DNA from: CAZJHX01 sp964545715
GTDB lineage: Bacteria > Myxococcota_A > UBA9042 > GCA-2863065
DNA length: 64,000 nucleotides
Direction of reading: 5' to 3'
NCBI GenBank assembly: GCA_964545715.1
Contig: CAZJHX010000007.1
Location: 62,001-126,000, forward strand
The first letter of the stretch is position 1, and every line of letters starts with the position of its first letter. The position numbers and the translations under genes were made by a program. Below, one piece after another: positions 1 through 9,391 of this stretch. Below the pieces are notes generated by a model that saw only the letters and a list, made by a program, of their open reading frames with translations, was not told where the DNA came from and made no database searches.

Positions 1-706
1 CAAAGGTGGGGCACTGCGCCTCCGGTCCAAAAATGCTCTCCGCCTTCGCGGGCACGCCCCGGGTCGCGACCACATCCACGGCTGTGACCTTCTTTTTGGG
101 GCCCTCGGTGATTCGCACCGTCAGGTCCACGCCCTCCGACCCGGACGGGACGGCCACGATCGTCACTTTGGCCTCGTCAAAGCCCTCCTTCTGATAGCGC
201 CGGCGAAGCAGGTCCTCCTGCCGCTTGCGCTCGGCTTCACTGGTCTCGTCGGTTGGATTGAAGGGGCGCCCCGGCTTCAAGAACATGCGCTTGAGGATGT
301 CGCTCTCAAACAGGTGCTGGTTGCCGTCGATCTCGATCGAGTGCACCCAGCGATTCGGACGCACGGCCAGCACGATAAACGCTCGGGTTTTCTCGTGCTG
401 GGCGACGCATTGCTTGAGCTGCACATCCCTGAAGAAGCCCGTCTGACGCAGCCGGGTCAGCGCCTGTTTGACCTTGGATTTGTCGAACGTCTGGCCGGCG
501 CGCAGATCGGTCAGCGACAACAGCTTGGCTTTCTCCGACGGCTCGCCGCACCAGTAGCCGCGACACCCCTCCAGCAGCAGCCCCGCGATCGGCAGGTTGT
601 GGCACTCCTCCAGTCGCGTCGCTTCGTCCGTCAGCTGGGCCGCGGACGGGCGCGCGCCGGCCACCACGACCAGCGCGCACAAGGCTGCACAGAGGCGATC
701 AGTCAA
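1..706 (-). CDS. POTRA-domain outer-membrane protein, Omp85/TamA-like (3' end outside window)
   Basis: Only the first 235 codons are present; the gene runs off the left edge. It starts at TTG (706-704), which overlaps the tamB stop by 8 bases (TTGACTGA). I chose this start because the next in-frame codons make a good signal peptide ending near PSAAQ, and no ATG precedes about residue 140. After the signal peptide the protein shows two POTRA-like units: LTDLRAGQTFDKSKVKQAL...TGFFRD, then VHSIEIDGNQHLFESDILK with an RYQKEGFDEAKV element. POTRA repeats are typical of the BamA/TamA family, which inserts proteins into the outer membrane. Its place directly after tamB suggests a TamA-type partner, but the barrel cannot be seen, so BamA-like is also possible. 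Confidence 0.82.
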   Translation of the reverse strand, partial: MTDRLCAALCALVVVAGARPSAAQLTDEATRLEECHNLPIAGLLLEGCRGYWCGEPSEKAKLLSLTDLRAGQTFDKSKVKQALTRLRQTGFFRDVQLKQCVAQHEKTRAFIVLAVRPNRWVHSIEIDGNQHLFESDILKRMFLKPGRPFNPTDETSEAERKRQEDLLRRRYQKEGFDEAKVTIVAVPSGSEGVDLTVRITEGPKKKVTAVDVVATRGVPAKAESIFGPEAQCPTF

Positions 707-3700
707 GCGGTACCGTGTATTTCAAGCGGACCTCGTAGCTCTCCTGGCTGTCGGACTCGTCATCCGCGCCGCGCCGGGTGGCCTCAAGCTCCAGGTTGTC
801 GCGAAATTTGTGCCGGTAGCGAATGTCGTAGGTGCGCTGACTGTCGTTCTCCCTGCTCGTCACGCCGAACCGGATCTGCCGCCCCAGCCTGAAGATGAAG
901 TCGGCGGCGAGGCGCGCTTTCGTGTCCGGCGCGACGTGCACCGACTCGACAAAGGGCGCGCGAATCAAGTTCGTAATGACATTTGCCAGATTCGCCGACA
1001 ACAGGTCCAGCGTGGCCGTCGTCTTGGTGCCTCCCGTCTCCAAGCCGCTCTTCGTGCTGCCCGTCAAAATGAGGTACTGGATGTCGATCTGGGCCAGCGT
1101 TGGCGACGAGTCCAGCGTGATCTTATAGTTGGGCACGCGGCCATCCACCCGCACGGTGATCACTATGTCCTCGTCCTCGCGGCTGTTGGACGACGTCGCC
1201 GCGGCGTTGGCGATCGTGGTCTGGGCCTCCACCTCCAGCTTCGGCGTCTCCGGCTTGCCGTCAAAGGTGATCACCCCGGACGTGACCTCGAACTGCCGCT
1301 TGACCACCGTGTAAGTGATGGTGCCGTCCACGACCTCGACCTGCCCTTTGACCACCGGGTCTTCAAACGTCCCCTCCGCGCGCAGGTCCAAGCTGGTCTC
1401 CAGGTCGGTCTCGCCCACGCCGAAGTCGCTTTGCACGAGGAAGTTGTTGCCCGTGACCTTCAGATTGAGCTTGAGCTCCTTGAGGATCGGGTACTTCTCG
1501 GTCAGCGGCTCCTCGTACTTGGAGACGGACCGGCCCAGGATGTTGCCCACGGCACGGGTGAAGAAGCTGAAGTTCTTGAAGTACGCGCCGTCCACGATGG
1601 CCACCTTGCCACTCAGCGACAACTTGGGCTTGGCCGTCGACAGCCCCGAGAAGCCGATCGCGACCTCCGGATCCAGCGTCAGCCGATACTCGCGCGGCAC
1701 GGCCCACTCGATGTCCTCGCCGCCCACGTACAGCGTGCCCTTGTCCGGCAGCCAGGCGTCCAGGGACAGTCGCTCGCGCACCTTGGGCAGCTTCACGCGT
1801 CCATGCAGGCGGAAAGTGCCGTCCTCAAACGTGCCTTGAAGCGGGTGCTTCTCCGCGATCGCCAGCTCCTGGGAGCCCGCGCCCTCTCCCGACGCCCGCA
1901 ACAAGATGACGCCGTCGGTCAGCCCGACCTCTCGGCCCAGGCCGCGCGGCACGGTCGTGACCCGATCCACGCGCAGTCCCCCGGTGATCGTCGGCGCCAT
2001 CAGCGTGTTCGTGATGCGCAGGTACCCCCGAGGGCGGCCCATCATCCGCATCGCGCTGTCGCTCACGCCCGTCCGCAGGCAGGAGTCGGCAAACGGGGAG
2101 CTGGTAGTGCCGTTGGTTCCATGCGTGACCAGGCGCCCAGACAGATCCGCCAGCATTTGCCCCAGCGCCTCGAACTGGTCCGCCAGCTTGTCCAGCTGGA
2201 TGGTCCCGGCCACATCCAGGTTTGCCTTCTGATTCTTCAGGTTGAGGGTGCCGCAGACGCCCAGCCGCTGCCCCTCCCAATCGAAGAGCGCCTGCTCGAT
2301 GGTCGTCATCGTCCCGATCAGGCTGCCCTTCAGCGGCCCGTGGTGCGTGATCGCCGGCAGGTCCGGCGTCAGCTTGATGCGCACCGAGTCGTCCGGCAGA
2401 TCCACCACCAGGCGCATGGGCTTCTTGCCGTTGAAGTGCAGGTCGTAGATGCCCTCGCCCTCTTTGACGGTCACCGACGTCACCCACTTTCGGTAGGCCG
2501 GCAGCACCTTCAGCACGTCCAGCTCATCCAGGTCGGCCACCACCAGCACCCGGGTCGGGATGCTGTTCTTGTCCAGCTCCAGCACGCCGCTCTTCATCTT
2601 CATGGATCGGAAGAACTTTCGACTGGTCAGCGTCACCTTTTGGGACCCGCGCGGCCGCTTGAAGTTGACGGTGGCGTCGCCCAGGTAGATGTCGTCGTAC
2701 GCGAACCGACGGGTGGTCAGCCGGCCGGACAGCTGCATGCTCGCCAGAGTCCCCCTGGCGTCCAGGCTGAGATCCACCACGCCTTTCAAAGGGATGGGCT
2801 CCGCGCGGTCGCTCAGCAGGCTCAGCCGCGTCAGATCGACCGCGGTCGCCTCCACGTCGGCGTTGATGATCTCGCTGTCGCGGTTGTAGGAGCCGCTGCC
2901 CCGCAGACGCGCGCCGGACAGCGTGCGGGCGTCCAGCTTCAGGACCTTGAACTGGTTTCGCTGGGCGTCGGCCGCGATCTCAGCCGCAAAGTGATGAAAA
3001 TTCTCGCCGATGATGCGCAGCTGCGCCACCGAGAGGCTGGCGGACCCATCCAGGTCCAGACCCGGCACTCCCAGCGCCAGCGAGAATCGCTTGGACCGCA
3101 CGCTGGCGGTTCCGCTCAGGTCCATGACCTTCAGCTTGGCCAGCTTGATCCCGTTTGCTTTGAGGTTTGTCAGCGTCAGCGGCATCCGCTTGGACAGCTG
3201 CTTCAGATTGCCGCGCCACACCTCCAGCCGCGCGTCGGTCGTGACGCCGCCCCACTCGTTGCGCGCCGTGAATCGCGACAGGTCCACCGTGCCGTCGATC
3301 AGCTTCAGCCGCACCGCGATGTCGCGCAGGATGTTGCCGTAGATGTCGCACCGGCTCGTGCTCAGGTCAGCGACCAGGTCGGGTGACAGCAACGTCCCCG
3401 TCACGTGCCCGCCGGCCAGCCCCACGACGCAGTCGATGTCCTCGATCCCGAAGGCGCCCAACAGCTCACGGGTGTGAATTGTGGCGCTGAGCCCGAAGTC
3501 CAGCTCCCCCAGCAGCAGATCCAGACGCCCACTGACCTGCGCCTCGTCCTGGCCCGACCATGCCCACAAGCCGTCTGTGCTTATCGTATCGTCGCCGGAC
3601 CCGAGGTTCAGCGACGTGTTTCCGACCACACCCAGGTCCGTCCCGATCGGCAACGAGGGATCACCGGGCCAGTCCGCCGCCAGCTGCAGAGCGCTGTCGA

Positions 3701-5066
3701 TGCGCCATCCCACCGTGCCGTCCGGGTTGCGCACCATGCCGGCGCGCGCCTCAATCGATCCGTCGACCGTCGCGTCGCCCAACACGGGCACCTCGACCTG
3801 CCCACCGATCACGCCCAGGTCCCACAGACGCTCCGGCACGACCCCGTCCAGTCGCAGCGCCGCGTGCATGCGCAGGCTGTCCACCCCCTGGTCCGGCACG
3901 ATCAGCCGTGCCAGGTCCAGGTGGACGGTCTCTCCACCGAGGTCCAGCGACAGTGGGCTCAGCTCGATAGTCCGCAGGAAGCCGTTGCTGACCATCGCCA
4001 GGTCCAGGTCGATCGGTCCCAGGTGCAGCTGATCCACCTCCAACCTTCGGCACGTGATCCCGGCGGTGAGATGCGGCCAGGCGAACGGGCCCTCAGCCAC
4101 GACGTCCAGATCGGCATCCACCTTCACCATCTCGCCGACGTAGCCGCCGATCAGCGGGTCCTCGTGGCGCACGCCGGTCAAGCTCAAGCGCGCTTTCACG
4201 GTGTTCTCGGTCTCACGCATGTCGATCCGCAGGTGTCGGACGTCGCCGGTCGCTTCAGAGATCTTGAGATCGGCACGCTCCAGCTCAAGCAAACCCGAGT
4301 CCCACAGGCCTTCGCGCCCCTCGAAGTCCGTCCACGGGACCCGCAGCTCCGTCCCGTCCGGTCCCGCACCCGCGATCGTCGCGTCGCCCCCATCGCTCAG
4401 GATCCTTGGTGCGGTCACCACGACCCGCCCGTCCTGGATGACCACCCGCGCCAGCGCACTCAGCCCGCGCGTATCGACCTGCACGCGCGACGTGTCGACT
4501 CGCACGCGACTGCCCTCCAGCATGATGTTCTCGATCTCGATGCGGGCGCCGCCCTTCTCCTCCTCTTCCTCCGGCGGCTTCGTGACATCTGTAAACGCCG
4601 CCGCGACGCCCACCCAGCCCGCGTCGGTGACCTCGACCAGCACGTCCGCTCCGTCGATCGTCACCTCCCGCAGCCGCAGGTGCAGCGGCGTCTGCGCAAA
4701 CACGAACTTGCGCACGCCCCAGCCCCACAGCGCCAGCAGGTCCACGTTGGTCGTCAGGCGGTCGACGTCGATGACCGGCGTCCCGGCCGGGTCCCGAATG
4801 CCCACGTCCACCAGCGTAATGCGCGTCGGAAACGGCCCCCACTGCAGCGCCGCAGCCTCGAATTGGCCGGGCATCACGTCGCCCAGCAGGCTCATCAGCT
4901 GCTCGCGGAACATGCCCGAGTTGATGGTGAAATAGATGACCAGGTAGGCGGTCGCCAGGTACAGCGCCATGCGGGTGGTCGTCTTGTAGACCGCGTTGAC
5001 CGCCGCATAGACCACGCGGAACACGAAGCGGCCGATGGCCCGCAAGACCCGCAGCAGCGCCTTCAC
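699..5066 (-). CDS. tamB: TamB-type translocation/assembly module protein
   Basis: This 1455-residue protein has an N-terminal membrane anchor (about residues 30-55, ending TAYLVIYFTINSGMF), a long repetitive beta-rich middle and a C-terminal DUF490/TamB domain with the family-typical phrases GVGETDLETSLDL, VEVVDGTITY and FDIQYL-type strands. It ends in an aromatic, barrel-like segment (YEVRLKYTVPLD). TamB and AsmA-like proteins span the periplasm and are implicated in phospholipid transport and outer-membrane protein assembly. The GTG start overlaps the stop of the upstream AsmA-like gene (GTGA), and the stop overlaps the downstream POTRA gene, so the three genes are translationally coupled. 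Length fits the family (about 1260-1500 residues). A short Glu run lies near residues 165-170 (PPEEEEEKGG). Confidence 0.92.
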   Translation of the reverse strand: MKALLRVLRAIGRFVFRVVYAAVNAVYKTTTRMALYLATAYLVIYFTINSGMFREQLMSLLGDVMPGQFEAAALQWGPFPTRITLVDVGIRDPAGTPVIDVDRLTTNVDLLALWGWGVRKFVFAQTPLHLRLREVTIDGADVLVEVTDAGWVGVAAAFTDVTKPPEEEEEKGGARIEIENIMLEGSRVRVDTSRVQVDTRGLSALARVVIQDGRVVVTAPRILSDGGDATIAGAGPDGTELRVPWTDFEGREGLWDSGLLELERADLKISEATGDVRHLRIDMRETENTVKARLSLTGVRHEDPLIGGYVGEMVKVDADLDVVAEGPFAWPHLTAGITCRRLEVDQLHLGPIDLDLAMVSNGFLRTIELSPLSLDLGGETVHLDLARLIVPDQGVDSLRMHAALRLDGVVPERLWDLGVIGGQVEVPVLGDATVDGSIEARAGMVRNPDGTVGWRIDSALQLAADWPGDPSLPIGTDLGVVGNTSLNLGSGDDTISTDGLWAWSGQDEAQVSGRLDLLLGELDFGLSATIHTRELLGAFGIEDIDCVVGLAGGHVTGTLLSPDLVADLSTSRCDIYGNILRDIAVRLKLIDGTVDLSRFTARNEWGGVTTDARLEVWRGNLKQLSKRMPLTLTNLKANGIKLAKLKVMDLSGTASVRSKRFSLALGVPGLDLDGSASLSVAQLRIIGENFHHFAAEIAADAQRNQFKVLKLDARTLSGARLRGSGSYNRDSEIINADVEATAVDLTRLSLLSDRAEPIPLKGVVDLSLDARGTLASMQLSGRLTTRRFAYDDIYLGDATVNFKRPRGSQKVTLTSRKFFRSMKMKSGVLELDKNSIPTRVLVVADLDELDVLKVLPAYRKWVTSVTVKEGEGIYDLHFNGKKPMRLVVDLPDDSVRIKLTPDLPAITHHGPLKGSLIGTMTTIEQALFDWEGQRLGVCGTLNLKNQKANLDVAGTIQLDKLADQFEALGQMLADLSGRLVTHGTNGTTSSPFADSCLRTGVSDSAMRMMGRPRGYLRITNTLMAPTITGGLRVDRVTTVPRGLGREVGLTDGVILLRASGEGAGSQELAIAEKHPLQGTFEDGTFRLHGRVKLPKVRERLSLDAWLPDKGTLYVGGEDIEWAVPREYRLTLDPEVAIGFSGLSTAKPKLSLSGKVAIVDGAYFKNFSFFTRAVGNILGRSVSKYEEPLTEKYPILKELKLNLKVTGNNFLVQSDFGVGETDLETSLDLRAEGTFEDPVVKGQVEVVDGTITYTVVKRQFEVTSGVITFDGKPETPKLEVEAQTTIANAAATSSNSREDEDIVITVRVDGRVPNYKITLDSSPTLAQIDIQYLILTGSTKSGLETGGTKTTATLDLLSANLANVITNLIRAPFVESVHVAPDTKARLAADFIFRLGRQIRFGVTSRENDSQRTYDIRYRHKFRDNLELEATRRGADDESDSQESYEVRLKYTVPLD

Positions 5067-6616
5067 AGCGCGGGCTCCAGCGTCAGCGTCGTCTCGAGCT
5101 CACTGAAGGACGGCGCGCCGGCGGTGGCCGTGAAGGTCCCCGAGACCGTCTTGGCCCCCCAGTCGGCCAGCTCCGGAGCGGCTGGCAGCAGCTGACGCGC
5201 CAGCAGCAGCGGCACGTCGCGGAACCGCACCTCCACGGTCACACTGAGGCTCAGGAAGTTGATCGTGGGCTCGACGCGCACGTCCCTGATCGCGATGTTC
5301 CGGATCTCAGTGGCCCCACGTGTCAAGCGACTGGCGCGCAGTGAGCTGATGGTGACCAGCTTCGGCACGAACCGCAGCCAGCCGGCGACCGATGTGGGCG
5401 GGTTGGCGATCACCGCTGCCAGATCGGCCACCGTGCGCTTGCCCAAGCCCAGCTTGACGGTCGACGTGACGGCCAGATCGTCCGCGACGACGCCACGAAC
5501 GGCTAGACGGCGGGCACCGGCATCCAGCTGGATGTCGCCTTTGTCGCTGTCGCTGGCGTCCACGGCGAGCGTGCGCAGCTGCAGGTCGTCCACCTCGACG
5601 CCGCCCGCGCGGATGGCGGGGATCACGACCGGGCCCAGCGCAAACCGGCTCTGGAGATCGAGTCCGTCCGAGATCGCTTTCACGGTGCTGCGACCGTCCA
5701 CGGCGCCTCGGCTGAGCGTCTTGGCAAACGGCTGCGGGACCGTCACGTCGGCTGTGATGGCGTGGCGGGTGCCGTCGTCCGGCCAGCCCATCGACCCGGC
5801 CGCCCGGACGTCCAGTCCGCCGCTGCCGACCACGCGCAGGTCTGCGTTGAAGCCGTCCCCGGCCCAGTCGAAGTCGCGAATGGCGATCTGAGAGATCGGC
5901 AGACGCAAGCCCTGTGGGGCGGCGTCCGACGGGGCGTTTGCGGGCATGAGGCTGGTCAGCTGTTCACGCAGCGTGGGCGGCGATTTGCGGAACCAGGCCA
6001 CGCTCTGAGCGGTGTCCAGCGCCGGCACGTCGATGATCAGCCCTGTCGGCTTCGAGACGGTCACGGCGCCGGTTGTCGCGATATCGGTGAACGTGAATCC
6101 GAACGTGGGCCACACCAGGTGCAGTAGCCCGCCGCGGAGCGAGACGTCCGGCAGCTCCAGCTGGAACACCAGGTCGGGGCGCCGCTCCACCGCCAGTGCA
6201 AACGCGCGCCCCTGGAACATCTCCACCAGGTTGAAGTCGCCGAAGCGGTTCCAGGCCAGCGTCAGCTCGAAGTCCTCGATCTCGACCTCGTCGACGACCA
6301 GCGTGAGGGCGTACTCTTCCGAGTGGAAGCGGTCCACATTCAGGCGCGCACGAACCCGGTCGGCTTGAAGGATGGGCGCGCCGGACCGATGCCGCAGGAC
6401 GGCGTTGTAGATCGTCACCGCGTACGGATGCGGGCCCCACTCGATCTTCTCAAAGGAGATGATCCCCGGCTTGGTCTCGCGGTCCAGCTCTTCCTGAACG
6501 GTGTTTGTGAAAGGCGACGAGTTGACCACAAACCACGCGCACATCGGCAGGGCGCACAAACCCAGCGCCGCCATCAGTACACAGGCGATCAGACTCTCGC
6601 GGTTCACTGGGGGCAT
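5063..6616 (-). CDS. AsmA/TamB-like single-anchor periplasmic protein
   Basis: About 517 residues. I start at ATG 6616 (MPPVNRESL), nine codons inside a possible GTG start at 6643; neither has a strong ribosome binding site. A single membrane segment (about residues 8-32) is followed by a periplasmic region of repeated beta-strand patterns such as FEKIEWGPHPYAVTIYNAVL and VDEVEIEDFELTL. These resemble the N-terminal part of AsmA/TamB bridge-like proteins, and the same FEAAALQWGPFPTRITLVDV pattern occurs at the N-terminus of TamB next door. It is coupled to tamB by a GTGA overlap. I infer a duplicated or split Tam-like lipid-bridge component. The exact family is not recognised. Confidence 0.72.
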   Translation of the reverse strand: MPPVNRESLIACVLMAALGLCALPMCAWFVVNSSPFTNTVQEELDRETKPGIISFEKIEWGPHPYAVTIYNAVLRHRSGAPILQADRVRARLNVDRFHSEEYALTLVVDEVEIEDFELTLAWNRFGDFNLVEMFQGRAFALAVERRPDLVFQLELPDVSLRGGLLHLVWPTFGFTFTDIATTGAVTVSKPTGLIIDVPALDTAQSVAWFRKSPPTLREQLTSLMPANAPSDAAPQGLRLPISQIAIRDFDWAGDGFNADLRVVGSGGLDVRAAGSMGWPDDGTRHAITADVTVPQPFAKTLSRGAVDGRSTVKAISDGLDLQSRFALGPVVIPAIRAGGVEVDDLQLRTLAVDASDSDKGDIQLDAGARRLAVRGVVADDLAVTSTVKLGLGKRTVADLAAVIANPPTSVAGWLRFVPKLVTISSLRASRLTRGATEIRNIAIRDVRVEPTINFLSLSVTVEVRFRDVPLLLARQLLPAAPELADWGAKTVSGTFTATAGAPSFSELETTLTLEPAL

Positions 6617-6714
6617 CCTAACAACGCTTCTACCCGCGCGCACGAACGTCGCGTGCGCGGATCATTACTTATGTAGGACAGTTGGCGTGGGCCCGGTATT
6701 CAGCCCGGGAGGAC

Positions 6715-7071
6715 TCAGCTGAGGCGATCGCGGTTGGAGTAGCCGTCTTCGTAGCCGTGTGTGTGCTCGATCTCGGGCTCGGGATAGCGCCAGCAGAAGT
6801 AGCCCGCGCCGTTGTCGAAGTCGACCAGCCAGAGCCCTTTTGGCTCACAACCGAGCTGCTGCACACGGTCCGACCAGCTGCGCAGCACGTCGTTCAACTC
6901 CTCTTCGAAGTCGTCGAGCTGACGTGGGCCCTGCGACCCGGTGTGCCGCCGCCTTACAGCCTCCACTTCCTGGATGCTGCGCTCGGTGACGCGGCGCACA
7001 ATGGGCAAAAAGTCGCGGGCCTCCTCCAAGGTAAACCGCCTCTTCTGCCCTATATAGACAATGTCTCCCAT
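6715..7071 (-). CDS. DUF2203 family protein
   Basis: 118 residues starting at ATG 7071, which has a GAGG ribosome binding site about 8 bases upstream; the open frame extends further, but without a good start signal. The sequence follows the DUF2203 pattern: FTLEEARDFLPIVRRVTERS at the N-terminus, a central helical pair, then a strand region GLWLVDFDNGAGYFCWRYPEPEIEHTHGYE. In characterised DUF2203 members the closing motif is similar (LCWRLGE.EI.YWH). The molecular function of the family is not established. It is monocistronic and divergent from the cytochrome gene, separated by a 102-base intergenic region. Confidence 0.82.
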   Translation of the reverse strand: MGDIVYIGQKRRFTLEEARDFLPIVRRVTERSIQEVEAVRRRHTGSQGPRQLDDFEEELNDVLRSWSDRVQQLGCEPKGLWLVDFDNGAGYFCWRYPEPEIEHTHGYEDGYSNRDRLS

Positions 7072-7112
7072 TAAATTAACCTCGAAGCGTCGTACTTCTC
7101 TCTCCAGTAGCC

Positions 7113-7142
7113 AGTGTCTCAAATCGACGCATAGGGTGTCAA
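7113..7142 (-). promoter_or_regulatory. Possible sigma-70 type promoter for the DUF2203 gene
   Basis: On the minus strand there is a perfect -35 hexamer TTGACA (7142-7137), an 18-base spacer and a weak -10 GACACT (7118-7113), about 40 bases before the ATG at 7071. The -35 box is exact, but the -10 keeps only three consensus positions, so this is tentative. Confidence 0.35.
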
Positions 7143-7173
7143 ACGATAATTATCTGCTGTAAGGTATTTCGAT

Positions 7174-8293
7174 ATGCGGGCCCTGATCCCGGTTCTTCTT
7201 GCTGCCCTATCGGCTCCCCCTGCGCTGTTTTCGCCCAACGGCGACGCCCCGATTCCACCCTCGGAAGCGCCCCAGGGCGTGGCGGGTCTGACGGCCCGAG
7301 CATGCGCCGGCTGTCACGCGGAAATCTACGAACAATGGAAAGGCAGTATGCACAGCGCGGCCTGGAACGATCCCCAGTTCCAGGAGCTGTGGCGATCGGA
7401 GCCCAAGCGTGCGCAGTGTCTCAATTGTCACAGCCCCATGACCGCACAGCAGCCGATTGTCGGCGACAAGCCCAACACAGGCTTTCAGCCCACACTGCAG
7501 TCGGAGGGCGTCACGTGCTCCGCGTGTCATGTGCGCGGCGGGCGCATCGTCGGCGCCGGCACCTCGACGGGCGACTCCGAGCACCCCGTCACGAAGGTGG
7601 AGGGCTTCAGCAGCGTGTCGTCGTGCAGCGGTTGTCATCAGCAGGCGATCCGTGGGCGGAAGAAGGGGCTGTACGACACCGTGCGGGAGTTCAACAAGAC
7701 CGAGTTCGCGCGAAAAGGCGGCTCGTGCGGCGACTGTCATATGCCGAAGGTCGCCGGCAACGTCGCGACGGGCGTGTTTCGACCGTACCGCAGCCACGCG
7801 TTTCTCGGCGCCCACAACGATGCTGTGCTGGAGCGGGCGCTGACGGTCACGCTGGAGCTCAGCAAGCCGTTCTACGCTGCCGGTGAGGAGGTCAGTGCCA
7901 CCGTTGTCGTACGGAACACGGGCGCGGCGCATCACGTGCCGTCGGGCGATCCGCTGCACCAGATTCGGCTCGTCGTGGGCCTGGCCGACGCCCGCGGGGA
8001 GTTCCTGGAGAAGAAGGAGACGATGTTCGCTCGCAAGATGCCGAGGCGCCCGCCCCTATAAAGAGCGCGTCGATACCAGGCTGGCGGCGGGCGAGACCCG
8101 GCGTGTGAAGTTTGCAGCGCAGTACCCCGGCGGTGCGGGTGAGCACTACGTGATCATCCAGCTGAGCTATCACCTGATGCCGCCGGAGCTCGCGCGGGAG
8201 CTTGCCGTGCCGGCCGAGGTCACGAGCCGCGTTTTCGACAGCCAGATCGTACCGATCACGCGGCCGCTTATCGGGCCAGCAGGAAGTCCTTGA
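7174..8293 (+). pseudogene. Pentahaem c-type cytochrome, frameshifted near 8053-8056
   Basis: The reading frame from ATG 7174 (ribosome binding site TAAGG) encodes a signal peptide and five CXXCH haem-binding motifs: CAGCH (44), CLNCH (82), CSACH (115), CSGCH (151) and CGDCH (185), followed by a beta-rich C-terminal domain. It resembles the cytochrome c554-like multihaem family, which carries electrons in the periplasm. The frame ends early at a TAA (8059-8061) after MPRRPPL. Removing one base from the CCCC run at 8053-8056 restores a continuous frame (RRPPYKERVDTRLAAGETRR...) to TGA at 8293, which looks like the genuine C-terminus. All haem motifs lie before the shift, so a truncated product could still bind haem. 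A sequencing error, a recent indel or programmed slippage cannot be told apart here. Confidence 0.8.
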
Positions 8294-9260
8294 TCTCTTT
8301 GTAGTATTTGGTTGGCTGGCGGGCCACGCTGAGGTGGTCGTCGCCGGGGAAATGGCACCAGCGCGCGCGGGAGCAACCATGCGCGACCACCATCCGCCAG
8401 AAGTCGTCGAACATGTCCTGTGGCCACTGCGCGTCGCGCTCGGCGCTGAGGATCAGCAGGTCAAACCAGAGGCTGGAGCCGGCGTCCAGGGCCTTGGGGA
8501 CATCGTACGCGTGAGCGCAGCGCACCACCGACCAGAAGTGGTCCAGGCTGGCGCCCTGAGGAAACCGCCAGACCGCGCTGAGCTCGTCGGTGGAGCGCCA
8601 CAGCTCGCGCCACAATGGACGGGCGGCGCCGTGACCCATGGCGCCTTTGACCCGCGCCATGCGGCGCTTGTTGGCGGTGCTGACCTTGGTGACGTAGTGG
8701 CTCAGCCGGGTGGCCAGCGGTCCGATCAGCGGGGCGTCGCTGCGGATCTGGTAGCGCGACATAGGCGACGTGTGTGCGGCGCAGGCCATCACCAGTGAGA
8801 CCTGCTCCAGCGTCGGCACCAGCGCCTGCAGCGCCTCCAGGTCGTTGTGCAGCAGAAAGTCGATCGCGGCCATGCCGCCGAAGCTGTGTCCCACAAAGAC
8901 CAGGTGGCGGGCGTCCCGACCGAGCAGCGCCTTCTCCAGCCCGTCCCGCATCACGTCGCGGAAGTGGCCGTAGGGGTCGGCGGGCTCCGCGTCCTCGAAC
9001 TTGAGGTCGCGAAAGTCGAAGCAGAGCTGCGGCAGCGTGCGGTCGGGTGGAAAGATCGTCGGATCGGCCGTCGTGCCGGCGATCTGGACCAGCCAGGTAT
9101 CCGGCAGGTCGGGGATCTCCACGCTGACGCGCGCGCGATTTGCCAGGGGATGGACCTCGGCGTCCGGCGCCTTGCCGATGCCGATCGACTTTCGCTGCGG
9201 CGGCATCGCCTGTCGCGAGCGCAATCGTCTCGACTGTCCGAGGTTGTCTATCACCGCCAT
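8268..9260 (-). CDS. Alpha/beta hydrolase (lipase/thioesterase-like)
   Basis: About 330 residues from ATG 9260; the open frame reaches a TTG at 9299, but neither start has a clear ribosome binding site. The nucleophile elbow GHSFGG places the serine near residue 126, after a strand LVFVGH. A late GDDHLSVAR segment provides the likely catalytic histidine, and SAERDAQW the probable acid region. The layout, with a PYGHFRDVM helix before the elbow, is reminiscent of type II thioesterases, but no biosynthetic genes lie nearby, so the substrate is unknown. No signal peptide is seen, suggesting a cytoplasmic enzyme. The 3' end overlaps the convergent cytochrome gene by 26 bases. Confidence 0.75.
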   Translation of the reverse strand: MAVIDNLGQSRRLRSRQAMPPQRKSIGIGKAPDAEVHPLANRARVSVEIPDLPDTWLVQIAGTTADPTIFPPDRTLPQLCFDFRDLKFEDAEPADPYGHFRDVMRDGLEKALLGRDARHLVFVGHSFGGMAAIDFLLHNDLEALQALVPTLEQVSLVMACAAHTSPMSRYQIRSDAPLIGPLATRLSHYVTKVSTANKRRMARVKGAMGHGAARPLWRELWRSTDELSAVWRFPQGASLDHFWSVVRCAHAYDVPKALDAGSSLWFDLLILSAERDAQWPQDMFDDFWRMVVAHGCSRARWCHFPGDDHLSVARQPTKYYKEIKDFLLAR

Positions 9261-9391
9261 AGGCGGCGCAGCATAGCGGTCGGCCGACTTTCGAAGCAAG
9301 AGTTGGTTTTAGGCAGCTACGGGTTCGGACGGGCATCTTGACGCAGGGCGATGTGGACGATTACGTTACGCACACGTTCAGGAGGCACCAA

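Noticed and set aside
597..3386. Long plus-strand open frame of 929 codons opposite tamB
   Set aside because: It is an antisense shadow caused by high GC at third positions; it has low-complexity Arg/His/Gln-rich sequence and no family resemblance, while the minus strand encodes a clear TamB.
3405..5195. Plus-strand open frame of 596 codons
   Set aside because: Same reason; it overlaps the N-terminal part of TamB in antisense and lacks a recognisable domain or start signal.
6690..6712. GC-rich stem CCCGG/CCGGG after the DUF2203 stop as a terminator
   Set aside because: Only a 5-base stem and no T-run on the transcript.
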